From Bradyrhizobium sp. CCGB01 (GTDB taxonomy: Bacteria; Pseudomonadota; Alphaproteobacteria; Rhizobiales; Xanthobacteraceae): a DNA stretch of 64,000 nucleotides. The DNA is taken from contig NZ_JANADK010000001.1 in assembly GCF_024199795.1 (NCBI RefSeq), positions 6,448,001 to 6,512,000 of the forward strand, given 5' to 3'. Position 1 is the stretch's first letter. Each line of letters opens with the position of its first letter. This document shows, piece after piece, positions 8,729 through 17,157 of the stretch. Both the position numbers and the translations under genes were made by a program. A model generated the notes under the pieces. The model was given only the letters and a program-made list of their open reading frames with translations, had not been told where the DNA came from and searched no databases.

Positions 8729-8992
8729 CTAATCGTCGTGTTTTTCAGAGATCACTACGCCCGTTTTCGGGTCTGCGTGAAACTCCATCTTCTGGCCGTT
8801 TTTGATCCCCTCTCCTTCCCAATGACCGTCGTCAGCCTCAAGCTTGGTGACTTGAGTGTAGCCCGATTGCAGGAGTTTCGACTTGACCTGCTCCATCGGC
8901 ATCCAGTCTGGCCCAGGCTGATCGGCCCTGGCCATGCTCACCGGTGTCGTCATCAACGATCCGAGAAGTACAAGTACCGCCGCGTTCTTCAT
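8729..8992 (-). CDS. Secreted PepSY-like domain protein
   Basis: An 87-residue periplasmic protein: signal peptide to about residue 23 (MKNAAVLVLLGSLMTTPVS, then MARA), followed by one small PepSY-type repeat with the pattern 'MEQVKSKLLQSGYTQVTKLEADDGHWEGEGIKNG' broken across residues 31-64 and ending TGVVISEKHDD. PepSY proteins bind or inhibit proteases or act as small regulatory modules. The start at 8990-8992 is chosen because GGGAG sits nine bases upstream and the signal peptide then begins correctly. It is monocistronic. Confidence 0.7.
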   Translation of the reverse strand: MKNAAVLVLLGSLMTTPVSMARADQPGPDWMPMEQVKSKLLQSGYTQVTKLEADDGHWEGEGIKNGQKMEFHADPKTGVVISEKHDD

Positions 8993-9224
8993 GGGCAAGC
9001 TCCCTTCCATGAGGGCTAAACCGTAGGTGCGCGAGAACGTTCCGTGGAGGACAATTTCTGCCGCAAGCCGGATGGGCGGGCAAGTGGGAGCCGATTGACC
9101 GAACCTCGGCTAACTCATTCCAGCTTCCGATGGCTCAAATAGGGGCAATCGCGTTAGGCTGTACGATGCCAGGCCCGTAACCGCGAAATGCTGCGCGGAC
9201 AACCGCTTATTCCGGAGCGAGCGA

Positions 9225-9608
9225 ATGCCCCAAACTCCGCCGGTCGGCGCCTTCGCCATCATTCCGAGCAACGACCTTGCCGCTGCCATACCGTTCTGGG
9301 AGCGTCTTGGCTTCACGCGCGCAGGCGGTGACGCCAACTACGTCATCATGAGGGGTTGGGGATGCGAGGTGCATCTCACGCAAGCCGGCGACGGCCCGTG
9401 GCAAGTGCCCGAGCACAATCCCTTCGGCGTCTTCATTCGCACGCCCGACGTCGAGGCCATCGCCGCGCGCGTCGACGATCTGATCATCCGGCCGGGCGGC
9501 GTGCTGCGCCACCGCGAATGGGGTCTCTACGAGGTCGGGATCAATGGACCGGACGGTCTTCTCGTCCGGATCGGCTGGCCTTCCGATCTGATGACCTCGC
9601 GCGGCTGA
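9225..9608 (+). CDS. VOC-family (bleomycin-resistance-like) protein
   Basis: A 127-residue single vicinal-oxygen-chelate domain: beta strand AFAIIPSNDL at 10-19, helix AAAIPFWERLGFTR, then VHLTQAG and a C-terminal YEVGINGPDGLLVRIGW strand. Members with this layout bind bleomycin-type drugs as dimers, but many have no known ligand. The N-terminal metal position seen in glyoxalases is not obvious (Pro14/Ser15 region), which fits the drug-binding rather than the catalytic branch. It stands alone, 121 bp before the Na/Pi cotransporter gene on the same strand, and resistance is only an inference. Confidence 0.75.
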   Translation: MPQTPPVGAFAIIPSNDLAAAIPFWERLGFTRAGGDANYVIMRGWGCEVHLTQAGDGPWQVPEHNPFGVFIRTPDVEAIAARVDDLIIRPGGVLRHREWGLYEVGINGPDGLLVRIGWPSDLMTSRG

Positions 9609-9729
9609 CGATGCCCCTCCCGAGTGGGGTGATGTCAGACGATCGCGTAACAATTGATCCGACCCATCGGGGCTTTGTTGCTGTACTGTCTGCTTCGCTA
9701 TTCGTGGTGCATTGTCGCGAGGAGCATGC

Positions 9730-11418
9730 ATGTCCACGGCGATCTCGACGCTCGGCGGGGTAGGTCTCTTCCTGCTCGGCATGACCGTGATGACGGAGGG
9801 CCTGAAGACGCTGGCCGGTTCCGCGCTGCGCGGGGTGCTCGGCAAGGCGGCGTCGACGCCGCTGCTTGGCTCAATTTGGGGAGCCATCGTCACGCTGCTG
9901 GTGCAGTCCTCCAGCGCAACGACGATGACGACGATCGGTCTTGTCAGCGCCGGCCTGCTGACGTTCCAGCAAGGGTTGAGCCTGGTCTTCGGCGCGAATA
10001 TCGGCACCACGGGGACCGGCTGGTTGGTCGCGCTGATCGGCGTCCGTGTCTCGCTCACGGCCGCGGCGTTGCCGATGATCTTCGTCGGCGCGTTGACCAA
10101 GCTTCTCGGCCGAGGGCGAGTTTCCGGCGCCGGTGCCGCGCTCGCAGGATTTGGACTCGTGCTGTTCGGGCTGACGACCCTGCAGCAGGGCATGGGCGGG
10201 CTGGCGGAACGTTTGCACCCGGCGGACCTGCCCGCGGTCCTCGGCAGTCCCGGGACGTCATGGTGGTCGGGCCTGCTCGGCGTACTGGCGCTGGTGGTGA
10301 TCGGATTGGTCATGACAGCGCTGATGCAATCGTCGACGGCCGCCATCGCAGTCACCTTGTCCGGCTATTTCGCGGGCGCAGTCGGGTTGGACCAGGCCTG
10401 CGCGTTGATCATCGGCCAGAACATCGGAACGGCGACGAGTTCCGCGCTCGCCGCGATCGGCGCGAGCGCCACCGCGAAGCGGTTGGCCATCGCCTACGTC
10501 CTTTTCAAGCTGATCGCCGCACTCATCGCGCTGATAGCTTTTCCCATCGTCACGCCCTTGCTGCAGCGCGCCTCGGACACGATCGACGGCGTCACGCTGC
10601 TCGCCGGATACCACACGGCCTTCAACGTCGTCGGCGTCGCGGTCCTGCTCCCGCTGATCAACCCGTTCACGCGGCTGGTCGAACGAATTTTGCCCGAGCG
10701 CGGCTCGCCGCTGACGCGATGTCTCGATCCTTCGGCGCTCGAGACCCCGATTGTGGCGGTGGAGGCGGTACGGCGCACGATCGCGCGCGTGGTCCTGACG
10801 GTGTGCGGCTCGGTCGAGGGGAAACTGGCGGCCCGCGCCGGACCGATACGCCTGGGAAAGGACGCCGTCTCCGTGCCGGAAGCGGCCGATGCCGTGCGCA
10901 AGGCGCAAATATTCCTGTCGGATGTGGCCGGACCACCCGATACCGACGACGAGCAACGCCGTCTCACGAGCACGCTGCACGCACTGGACCACGCTGCTCG
11001 ACTGACGGACCTCGCAAATGGAGCAAACAATTTCGGCTCGGTGGCAGGCGGACCGGAGGACATCCGCGCCGGAGAGCTATGTGCCGAGGTCATGCGGTGC
11101 GCCGCCGCAATTGCGCGCGGCGTCGCGGCGCCGCCCCGCGTCGATGGATCGACGCACTTCGCGTCCGCCTCGCATGCCGGCGACATCTTGGCTGGTCCGC
11201 GCGCGGACCCGCCCGACGAGGCCATCGCCGAGTTCGAGCGTTGTACGACACAACTCCGTGAAATGCTGCGCGCCCACCGCAGCGCGACGCTCGGTGCGGT
11301 GGCCAATGGAACACTGACCGCCGAGACTGCCCTCCTTCGCGTCGAGGCGGTTCGAAACTTCGAGGCGTTGTCGCAGCACGCATGGCGTTCGGCGATCCAT
11401 CTCATCGGTCGCGGCTAG
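9730..11418 (+). CDS. Na/Pi cotransporter family protein
   Basis: Inner-membrane sodium-dependent phosphate transporter of the NptA/YjbB type, 562 residues. The two inverted Na_Pi_cotrans repeats are clear: QSSSATT at 59-65 with GANIGTT at 88-94, and QSSTAAI at 200-206 with GQNIGTAT at 229-236; these Ser-rich loops form the substrate site. The C-terminal 200 residues are soluble and helical, like the PhoU-related tail of YjbB-type proteins, which often export rather than import phosphate. ATG 9730 is chosen because GCGAGGAG precedes it; a TTG at 9712 would put that site inside the gene. No pho-box was recognised. Confidence 0.85.
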   Translation: MSTAISTLGGVGLFLLGMTVMTEGLKTLAGSALRGVLGKAASTPLLGSIWGAIVTLLVQSSSATTMTTIGLVSAGLLTFQQGLSLVFGANIGTTGTGWLVALIGVRVSLTAAALPMIFVGALTKLLGRGRVSGAGAALAGFGLVLFGLTTLQQGMGGLAERLHPADLPAVLGSPGTSWWSGLLGVLALVVIGLVMTALMQSSTAAIAVTLSGYFAGAVGLDQACALIIGQNIGTATSSALAAIGASATAKRLAIAYVLFKLIAALIALIAFPIVTPLLQRASDTIDGVTLLAGYHTAFNVVGVAVLLPLINPFTRLVERILPERGSPLTRCLDPSALETPIVAVEAVRRTIARVVLTVCGSVEGKLAARAGPIRLGKDAVSVPEAADAVRKAQIFLSDVAGPPDTDDEQRRLTSTLHALDHAARLTDLANGANNFGSVAGGPEDIRAGELCAEVMRCAAAIARGVAAPPRVDGSTHFASASHAGDILAGPRADPPDEAIAEFERCTTQLREMLRAHRSATLGAVANGTLTAETALLRVEAVRNFEALSQHAWRSAIHLIGRG

Positions 11419-11482
11419 AGCATGATCATGCTCAAGCAACAAAAGCGCGATGACGATGCATCCAGATCTCATCGCGCTCTAG
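11418..11482. repeat. Compound intergenic repeat ('gagcatgatc' plus 'gcgcgatgacg' elements)
   Basis: Directly at the stop of the Na/Pi gene lies the perfect palindrome gagcatgatcatgctc (11418-11433), then a hairpin with arms agcgcgatga (11444-11453) and tcatcgcgct (11469-11478). The same two elements recur together at 46457-46556 and the second alone at 45855-45897. The hairpin may end transcription between the facing genes. Confidence 0.8.
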
Positions 11483-11498
11483 ATCACGCCCTTCCTGA

Positions 11499-11918
11499 TC
11501 AGGAAGCATCCATAGCCCCTGCTGCCCCGACCTGCACGACACCAAAGCCCGCCGCGGCCGCGCGATAGAAATCCGGCCGCGCGAGCTTGCCGGGCGCGAC
11601 GGTGTGGCCAACGGCGCGCTCGATCTCCGACAGCACGGCGCGCTGCACGTCGGGCACGCGGTCGGGATCGTCGACCGGCGCCATCACGCGCACCGGATCA
11701 GGATCGAAATCGTCGAGCGGGTAGACCGACATGATGGCGCGGACGGCCACCTCCATGCTCATGCCCGGCAGCTGGATCAGGCGCTGCGACGTGGTGCTCT
11801 GCGCAATGCGGGCCGCGGGATGATTGGCGTCGACGAAAACGAGGTCATCGCCATGGCCCATCGAGGCCAGGAGCCAGAGCAGGTCGGGCGTGAGGATCGG
11901 ATCGATCGATTTCAGCAT
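11499..11918 (-). CDS. RbsD/FucU family sugar mutarotase-like protein
   Basis: 139 residues from ATG 11916-11918 (MLKSIDPILTPDLLWLLASM). Family marks are the N-terminal Leu-rich helix, GHGDDLVFVDANHPA (about 22-36) with the conserved His and Asp of the sugar site, and the C-terminal YRAAAAGFGVVQVG strand; family members interconvert anomers of fucose, ribose or related sugars and form ring-shaped oligomers. The length matches FucU. No sugar transporter or kinase is adjacent, so the natural sugar is unknown. It is divergent from the caspase-like gene across 200 bp carrying two palindromes. Confidence 0.8.
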   Translation of the reverse strand: MLKSIDPILTPDLLWLLASMGHGDDLVFVDANHPAARIAQSTTSQRLIQLPGMSMEVAVRAIMSVYPLDDFDPDPVRVMAPVDDPDRVPDVQRAVLSEIERAVGHTVAPGKLARPDFYRAAAAGFGVVQVGAAGAMDAS

Positions 11919-12003
11919 GTGACGGAACTTCCCCAATAAGCATGTCCTGCGCCGGAAAACCGGTCCGGCCGGCAAGCGGCCATTCACCATAGCAGGTTCC
12001 GAG

Positions 12004-12019
12004 CGTGATTCAGATCACG
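12004..12019. promoter_or_regulatory. CRP/FNR-family-like palindrome 1
   Basis: cgtgattcagatcacg is a perfect dyad (CGTGAT-N4-ATCACG) and fits the GTGA-N6-TCAC core of Crp-type sites. It lies 103 bp before the caspase-like ATG and 86 bp before the RbsD/FucU ATG. Confidence 0.5.
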
Positions 12020-12031
12020 CAGCCTACCATG

Positions 12032-12045
12032 GTGATCGCGATCAC
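12032..12045. promoter_or_regulatory. CRP/FNR-family-like palindrome 2
   Basis: gtgatcgcgatcac is a perfect 14-bp dyad with the same GTGAT-N4-ATCAC pattern as the site at 12004. The centres are 27 bp apart, between two and three helical turns. Confidence 0.5.
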
Positions 12046-12121
12046 GGACCCAAGGGCTCGAACGCGGCCAGGCTTGCTCGCAACCAATCTCGTATCGAGA
12101 TCAGTGCCAGAGGAGCACACC

Positions 12122-13939
12122 ATGTTCCGCCTAAAGCCTTTCCTGATGACCGCCAGCCTCGTGGGAAGCCTGTTCGGCTTCGCCTGCGGCCCTGTTTCGG
12201 CGCAAGTCGCCCCGGTCCAGCCGGCTCCTACGGCGCTGCAGGGGCCTGAGCAGCGGGTCGCGCTGGTGATCGGCAATTCGAACTACCAGAACGCGCCGCA
12301 GCTCGCGAACCCCGACAACGACGCGCAGTCGATGTCGCAGTTCCTGAACTCCGCCGGCTTCGAGGTGGTTGCCGCGACCGACCTGACCCAGAACGACATG
12401 CTCCGCGTCGTCCAGGACTTTTCGGCCAAGGTCGCTTCGCGCGGCCCCAACACCGTGGCGATGGTCTATTACGCCGGTCACGGCGTGCAGCTCGCCGGCG
12501 AGAACTATCTCGTTCCGGTCGACGCGAAGGTTTCGAACCCCACCGAGCTCGTGAGCAATTCGGTGCGCCTCGTCGACGTGATGTCGACGCTGGAGACGAT
12601 CCCGAGCCGCATGCGCATCGTGATCCTCGATGCCTGCCGCAACAATCCATTCCCCACCGTCAACGACGCCGGCCGCGGCCTCGCCATCGTCGACGCCCCG
12701 AACGGCTCGATCGTCGGCTACTCGACCGCCCCGGGCGCGGAAGCGCAGGATGGCGCCGGCGGCCACAGCCCCTATACGCAAGCCTTCCTGAACGTCGCGC
12801 GCGAGCCCAACGTGCCGATCGAGCAGCTGTTCAAGCGTGTGCGTCTCGAGGTGAACCAGACCACCAGCGGCGCGCAGATCCCGTGGGAGAGCTCGTCGCT
12901 GACCTCTGACTTCACCTTCTTCGGCGACACCGCCGTTGCCGCCAACCGCGCGCCGGTCAACACGCCGGTGGTGCAGATGGCCTCCAACCTGCCGAGCCGC
13001 TCGACGCGCCAGGCCTACGACTACGTCGTGTCCGAGGGACGGCCGGAGTACTATCAGGAGTTCATCACGATGTACCCGCACGACCCGCTGTGCGACCACA
13101 TCCGCTGGCTGCTCTCCAATCTCCTGATCTCGCAGGCCTGGCACAAGGCTGTGCTCGCGAACTCGCCGCTCGGTTACAAGACCTTCTACGACAGCTACGG
13201 CAACAGCCCCTATGCGCAGTCAGCGCTGAAGTTGCAGGTCCAGCCGAAGCTGATCCCCCTGATGCAGGCAACCAAGTTCCTGGCTCCGCAGAACATCAAC
13301 CCGACCTTCAAGATCGGCAATCTCGGCCAGCCCAAATACATGCCGCTGCAGCAGGGCAATGGCGGGTCGCAGATCAATGGTAACTTGCCGATCGGGCAGA
13401 AGCCGGTGGACGGTAACGTGATCGGCAAGCTCGGCAATGGCGGCCAGATCGTCAACCTGCCGGCGGGCAACAACCAGCCGACCCAGCCAAACGGAACGCC
13501 GTCGCAGACCCCGGGCAAGATCGTCACCCTGCCCGCGCCGACCAACACGACCAGCAACAATGGCGGCATCGGCAAGATCGTGACGCTGCCCGCGACCAAC
13601 ACCAACCAGAATGGCGGCAGCAACAATGCCGGCACGAACAATGGCAAGCCGGGCAAGATCGTGAGCGTGCCGGTGAATGTCGGCAAGGGCGGCTCGAACG
13701 TCGATGCGAAGCCGGTCGTTCAGACCCAGAACCACCCGATCCGTGTCAACAACGGCGTGAAGATCGTCAACACCCCGGTGAACAAGGTGCAGGTGCAGAA
13801 CAACCAGCAGAACACGCGCCCGCAGTTCAACACGGCCAACCGGATCGTCAACAATGGCGGCAACAACAATTTCCGCCAGTCGATGAACCAGGCGCAAGGC
13901 AATAACGGCGGCAACAATCATCGCGGCTTCATGCGCTGA
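12122..13939 (+). CDS. Secreted caspase-family (C14) protein with Asn/Gly-rich repeat tail
   Basis: 605 residues. A signal peptide (1-27, cleavage near VSA/Q) exports it. Residues 43-260 are a caspase-like p20 domain: RVALVIGNSNYQ at 45-56, catalytic His120 in YYAGHG and Cys172 in DACRNNPF, with the basic specificity pocket region after it. Both dyad residues are present, so it may be an active Arg/Lys-type protease. Residues about 395-605 are low-complexity Asn, Gly, Gln and Pro with five copies of a [GN]xIV-x-x-P unit (around QIVNLPAG, KIVTLPAP, KIVTLPAT, KIVSVPVN, KIVNTPVN). ATG 12122 is chosen over the upstream in-frame start because the signal peptide begins there. A strong hairpin follows. 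Confidence 0.85.
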   Translation: MFRLKPFLMTASLVGSLFGFACGPVSAQVAPVQPAPTALQGPEQRVALVIGNSNYQNAPQLANPDNDAQSMSQFLNSAGFEVVAATDLTQNDMLRVVQDFSAKVASRGPNTVAMVYYAGHGVQLAGENYLVPVDAKVSNPTELVSNSVRLVDVMSTLETIPSRMRIVILDACRNNPFPTVNDAGRGLAIVDAPNGSIVGYSTAPGAEAQDGAGGHSPYTQAFLNVAREPNVPIEQLFKRVRLEVNQTTSGAQIPWESSSLTSDFTFFGDTAVAANRAPVNTPVVQMASNLPSRSTRQAYDYVVSEGRPEYYQEFITMYPHDPLCDHIRWLLSNLLISQAWHKAVLANSPLGYKTFYDSYGNSPYAQSALKLQVQPKLIPLMQATKFLAPQNINPTFKIGNLGQPKYMPLQQGNGGSQINGNLPIGQKPVDGNVIGKLGNGGQIVNLPAGNNQPTQPNGTPSQTPGKIVTLPAPTNTTSNNGGIGKIVTLPATNTNQNGGSNNAGTNNGKPGKIVSVPVNVGKGGSNVDAKPVVQTQNHPIRVNNGVKIVNTPVNKVQVQNNQQNTRPQFNTANRIVNNGGNNNFRQSMNQAQGNNGGNNHRGFMR

Positions 13940-13955
13940 TCGCGGCAAGCGAAAC

Positions 13956-13993
13956 GAAGAAGGGGCAGAGCGAAAACGCTCTGCCCCTTCTTC
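13956..13993. terminator. Strong bidirectional hairpin terminator
   Basis: A 17-bp perfect stem (gaagaaggggcagagcg at 13956-13972, its complement at 13977-13993) around an AAAA loop lies between two converging genes, 17 bp past the caspase-like stop and 20 bp before the dehydratase stop. Confidence 0.9.
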
Positions 13994-14012
13994 ATGTCAG
14001 AACATCAGGAAC

Positions 14013-14996
14013 TCAGGCCACCAGCTCGGCGAACAGATCCGCATCGACATTGCCGCCGGAGAGCACGATGACGACGTTCTTGCCGGCAACGTCGAGACGC
14101 CCCGCGAGCAGCGCGGCAAGGCCCACTGCGCCGCCGGGCTCGACCACGAGCTTCAGCTCGCGATAGGCAAACGCCACGGCCGCGCCGACTTCCTTGTCCG
14201 ACGCAGTGACGCCCCGCGCCAGCAGCTTGCTGTTGATCGCAAACGTCATCTCGCCGGGGATCAGGGCCATCAGCGCGTCGCAGATGGTGCGGCCCGCCGG
14301 CCCATGCGGCTCGCGATGCCCCGCGGTCAGCGAAATGCCGTGGTCGTCGAACGCTTCGGGCTCGGCCACCACGATCTCGGCCTGCGGGTAGCGCGCCTTC
14401 ACGGCGGTCGCGACGCCGGCGATCAGGCCGCCGCCGGAGGCCGGCGCCACCACGATGTCGGGGGCGAGCCCGAGCGTCGCCATGTCCTCGGCGATCTCGC
14501 GGCCGGCCGTGCCCTGCCCCGCGATCACGAAGGGATCGTCATAGGGCCTGACCAGCGTCGCGCCGCGCTTCTCGGCGATGCCGCGCGAGATCGCCTCGCG
14601 GTCGTCGCGGTCGCGGTCGTACAGCACGACCTCGGCGCCGTAGGATTTGGTGCGCTCGCGCTTCGACAGCGGCGCATCCGCGGGCATCACGATGGTCGCC
14701 TGCATGTCGAGGATCTTTGCCGCCGCCGCCACGCCCTGGGCGTGGTTGCCGGAGGAGAATGCGACGACGCCGCCGGCGCGCTTGTCCTGCGGGATCGAGA
14801 ACACCTTGTTGAAGGCGCCGCGGAACTTGAAGGAGCCGGTGCGCTGGAGCATCTCCGGCTTCAGGAACACTTTGGCACCGACGCGCTCGTTGAGCACGGG
14901 AAAGGACAACAGCGGGGTGCGGATGGCGAAGGGCGCGATCACGCGCGCTGCGGCATCGATGTCGGCAGGGCCGATCGGGAGGAGCTGTTCGGTCAT
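14013..14996 (-). CDS. PLP-dependent threonine/serine dehydratase-like enzyme
   Basis: Fold-type II PLP enzyme of 327 residues. The PLP lysine is Lys57 in SFKFRGA; SSGNHAQG at 81-88 binds the substrate carboxylate, a Gly-rich SGGGL near 190 holds the phosphate and SGGN near the C-terminus contacts the pyridine nitrogen. It lacks the C-terminal ACT regulatory domain of biosynthetic IlvA (over 500 residues), so it is the catabolic/racemase-sized form: threonine dehydratase, serine racemase or threo-3-hydroxyaspartate ammonia-lyase. These cannot be separated from sequence alone. It stands alone between a terminator and the glycosyltransferase gene. Confidence 0.85.
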   Translation of the reverse strand: MTEQLLPIGPADIDAAARVIAPFAIRTPLLSFPVLNERVGAKVFLKPEMLQRTGSFKFRGAFNKVFSIPQDKRAGGVVAFSSGNHAQGVAAAAKILDMQATIVMPADAPLSKRERTKSYGAEVVLYDRDRDDREAISRGIAEKRGATLVRPYDDPFVIAGQGTAGREIAEDMATLGLAPDIVVAPASGGGLIAGVATAVKARYPQAEIVVAEPEAFDDHGISLTAGHREPHGPAGRTICDALMALIPGEMTFAINSKLLARGVTASDKEVGAAVAFAYRELKLVVEPGGAVGLAALLAGRLDVAGKNVVIVLSGGNVDADLFAELVA

Positions 14997-15058
14997 ATCA
15001 GAACTTTATCGCGGCAGCCTCGGCGCGGGCAAGACACCTCCGCGAGAGGATTTCCCCT

Positions 15059-16102
15059 TTACGCGACGAAGCGTGGCTGTTCCGCCCCATTCCGGCCCGG
15101 CAGCACCGCGCCGACCGCCTCAATGCTGTCCACAAATACCCGGGCCGAGGCCTCCCAGGTGTAGCTGGCGGCGAATTCGACGCAGTCCTGCCGGGAGACG
15201 CCGAGCGCCGCAAAGCAGGCATTGCGCAGATCGTGATCGAGCGCGCCGACCGGCGCATCGCCGATCACGTCACGGGGTCCCTTCACCGGGAAGGCCGCGA
15301 CCGGCAGGCCGCTGGCGAGCGCCTCCAGCAGAACCAGGCCGAACGTGTCGGTCTTGCTGGGGAATACGAACACGTCGGCAGCTGCATAGATCTCCGCCAG
15401 CGCCTCGCCGTGCTTCTCGCCGAGGAAGATCGCGTCGGGATAGGCCTGTTCGAGCCCGGCGCGCGCCGGGCCGTCGCCGACGATCACCTTGGTGCCGGGC
15501 AGATCGAGGTCGAGGAACGCCTCGAGATTCTTCTCCACCGCGACGCGGCCGACCGAAAGGAATACCGGCGCCGGCAGGCAGAGGTCGATGGCGCGGGGAT
15601 GGAACAGCTCGGTGTCGACGCCGCGCGGCCACAGCACGACATTGTCAAAGCCGCGCTCGCCAAGCTCGCGGGCCAGCGCAGGCGTCGCCGCCATCACGGC
15701 GCGGCTGGGGCTGTGGAAACGGCGCAGCGCCCGCCAGATCAGCGAGCCCGGAACCGGCACACGGGCGCGGACATATTCGGGAAAGCGGGTGTGGAAGCTG
15801 GTCGTGAACGGCAGCTTGCGCTGGCGGCAGTAGCGGCGGACCATCAGGCCGATCGGCCCTTCCGTCGCGATATGAATGCTGTCGGGGCGCGCCTCCTCGA
15901 TCAGCCTCGCGATTCGCGCCGGACGCGGCATGGCGAGCCGCACGTCGCGGTAGCTCGGCATCGCAAAGGTGCGGAACGATTGCGGCGTCAGGAACGTGAA
16001 CTCGACACCGAGCCCCTTGGCCGCGTCAGCGAGCTTGGTCAGCGTCCGAACCACACCGTTGACTTGCGGGTGCCAGGCGTCGGTCGCGACCAGGATGCGC
16101 AT
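15059..16102 (-). CDS. Glycosyltransferase family 4, probably glycolipid-forming
   Basis: Retaining GT-B glycosyltransferase of 347 residues. The N-terminal domain opens RILVATDAWHPQVNGVVRT with the acceptor-site Gly-rich loop, and the C-terminal nucleotide-sugar domain has FLSVGRVAVEKN and the E-x7-E type region VFVFPSKTDTFGLVLLEALA. This subtype glycosylates diacylglycerol or related lipids in several bacteria, including alphaproteobacteria that make phosphate-free glycolipids. ATG 16100-16102 is preferred; a TTG sits one codon upstream. It begins 14 bp after the stop of the metallophosphatase gene, so the two form an operon and probably act on the same envelope lipid pathway. Confidence 0.8.
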   Translation of the reverse strand: MRILVATDAWHPQVNGVVRTLTKLADAAKGLGVEFTFLTPQSFRTFAMPSYRDVRLAMPRPARIARLIEEARPDSIHIATEGPIGLMVRRYCRQRKLPFTTSFHTRFPEYVRARVPVPGSLIWRALRRFHSPSRAVMAATPALARELGERGFDNVVLWPRGVDTELFHPRAIDLCLPAPVFLSVGRVAVEKNLEAFLDLDLPGTKVIVGDGPARAGLEQAYPDAIFLGEKHGEALAEIYAAADVFVFPSKTDTFGLVLLEALASGLPVAAFPVKGPRDVIGDAPVGALDHDLRNACFAALGVSRQDCVEFAASYTWEASARVFVDSIEAVGAVLPGRNGAEQPRFVA

Positions 16103-16115
16103 CAAGCTGCCCTTG

Positions 16116-16928
16116 TTATGCAGCCTTGGCTGCGACCTGCGGGACCTGCGCCGGCTTCTGCGCGTGATCCGCCCAGGTGATGATCTCGAAATGGCCGTCG
16201 TCGTGCTCGACCAGCGCCGTGCAGCTCTCGACCCAGTCGCCGCAATTCATGTAGCGGATGCCGCCCTCGTCGCGGATCACGGCGTAGTGGATGTGGCCGC
16301 AGATCACGCCGTCGGCGTCGTGGCGCCGCGCCTCGGCGGCGAGCGCCTGCTCGAACGCGCCGATATAGTTGACCGCATTCTTGACCTTCTGCTTGGCCCA
16401 TTGCGACAGCGACCAATAGGGTACGCCGAACATGCGCCGGAAGAAGTTGACGAAGCGATTCATCTGGATCGCGAAGTCGTAGGCCTTGTCGCCGAGATGG
16501 GCGAGCCAGCGCGCGTTCTGCACCACGAGGTCGAAGATGTCGCCGTGGATGACGAGATAGCGCTTGCCGTCCACGCCGGTGTGGACGGTGTTCTCGACGA
16601 CGTCGATGCCGCCGAAATGCGTGCCGTAATAGTTGCGCAGGAACTCGTCGTGATTGCCGGGGATGTAGATGACCTTGGCGCCCTTGCGCGCCTTGCGCAG
16701 CAGCTTCTGGACGAGGTCGTTATGCGATTGCGGCCAGTGCCAGCTCGATTTCAGCGCCCAGCCATCCACGATGTCGCCGACGAGATAGATCGTGTCGGCG
16801 TCGTGGTAGCGCAGGAAGTCCAGCAATAGGTCGGCTTGAGAACCGCGGGCTCCGAGATGAACGTCGGAGATGAACAACGTGCGAAAGCGCCGTTCCGGGC
16901 TCTCGTCACTCGCATCGTAACTTCCCAT
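16116..16928 (-). CDS. UDP-2,3-diacylglucosamine diphosphatase-like metallophosphatase
   Basis: A 270-residue calcineurin-type phosphoesterase with a two-metal site: SDVHLGARG at 21-29, GDIVDGW at 51-57, GNHDEF at 91-96, a His in VIHGDIFD and a C-terminal GHIHYAV. It resembles LpxH/LpxH2-type proteins, but the aromatic ALKSSWHWPQSHND stretch and length are those of the wider family often found beside glycosyltransferases. A true lipid A role is possible but many alphaproteobacteria use LpxI, so it may instead act on another membrane lipid phosphate. ATG 16928 is chosen because an upstream extension of 40 residues does not look like protein of this family. Confidence 0.8.
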   Translation of the reverse strand: MGSYDASDESPERRFRTLFISDVHLGARGSQADLLLDFLRYHDADTIYLVGDIVDGWALKSSWHWPQSHNDLVQKLLRKARKGAKVIYIPGNHDEFLRNYYGTHFGGIDVVENTVHTGVDGKRYLVIHGDIFDLVVQNARWLAHLGDKAYDFAIQMNRFVNFFRRMFGVPYWSLSQWAKQKVKNAVNYIGAFEQALAAEARRHDADGVICGHIHYAVIRDEGGIRYMNCGDWVESCTALVEHDDGHFEIITWADHAQKPAQVPQVAAKAA

Positions 16929-17157
16929 GCGCCAGCCTGTAACAAATGTCCCGTGACAGGGGGATGACAGATTGAACCTTTGAGGCACCCTCAGATACGA
17001 ATCAGACCTTGCCTCGCCCTCCCCGCGAATATCAGTCGCATGCGACAATCAGGCGACATGGCGCCGCAGCGGCCTCCGCAAGAAGGACGGAACTGTCGGC
17101 TGAATGGGTTAACGGCGGCGCTCCCGCGCACCGCTGACGGAGCGTTCGTGGCCGGCG

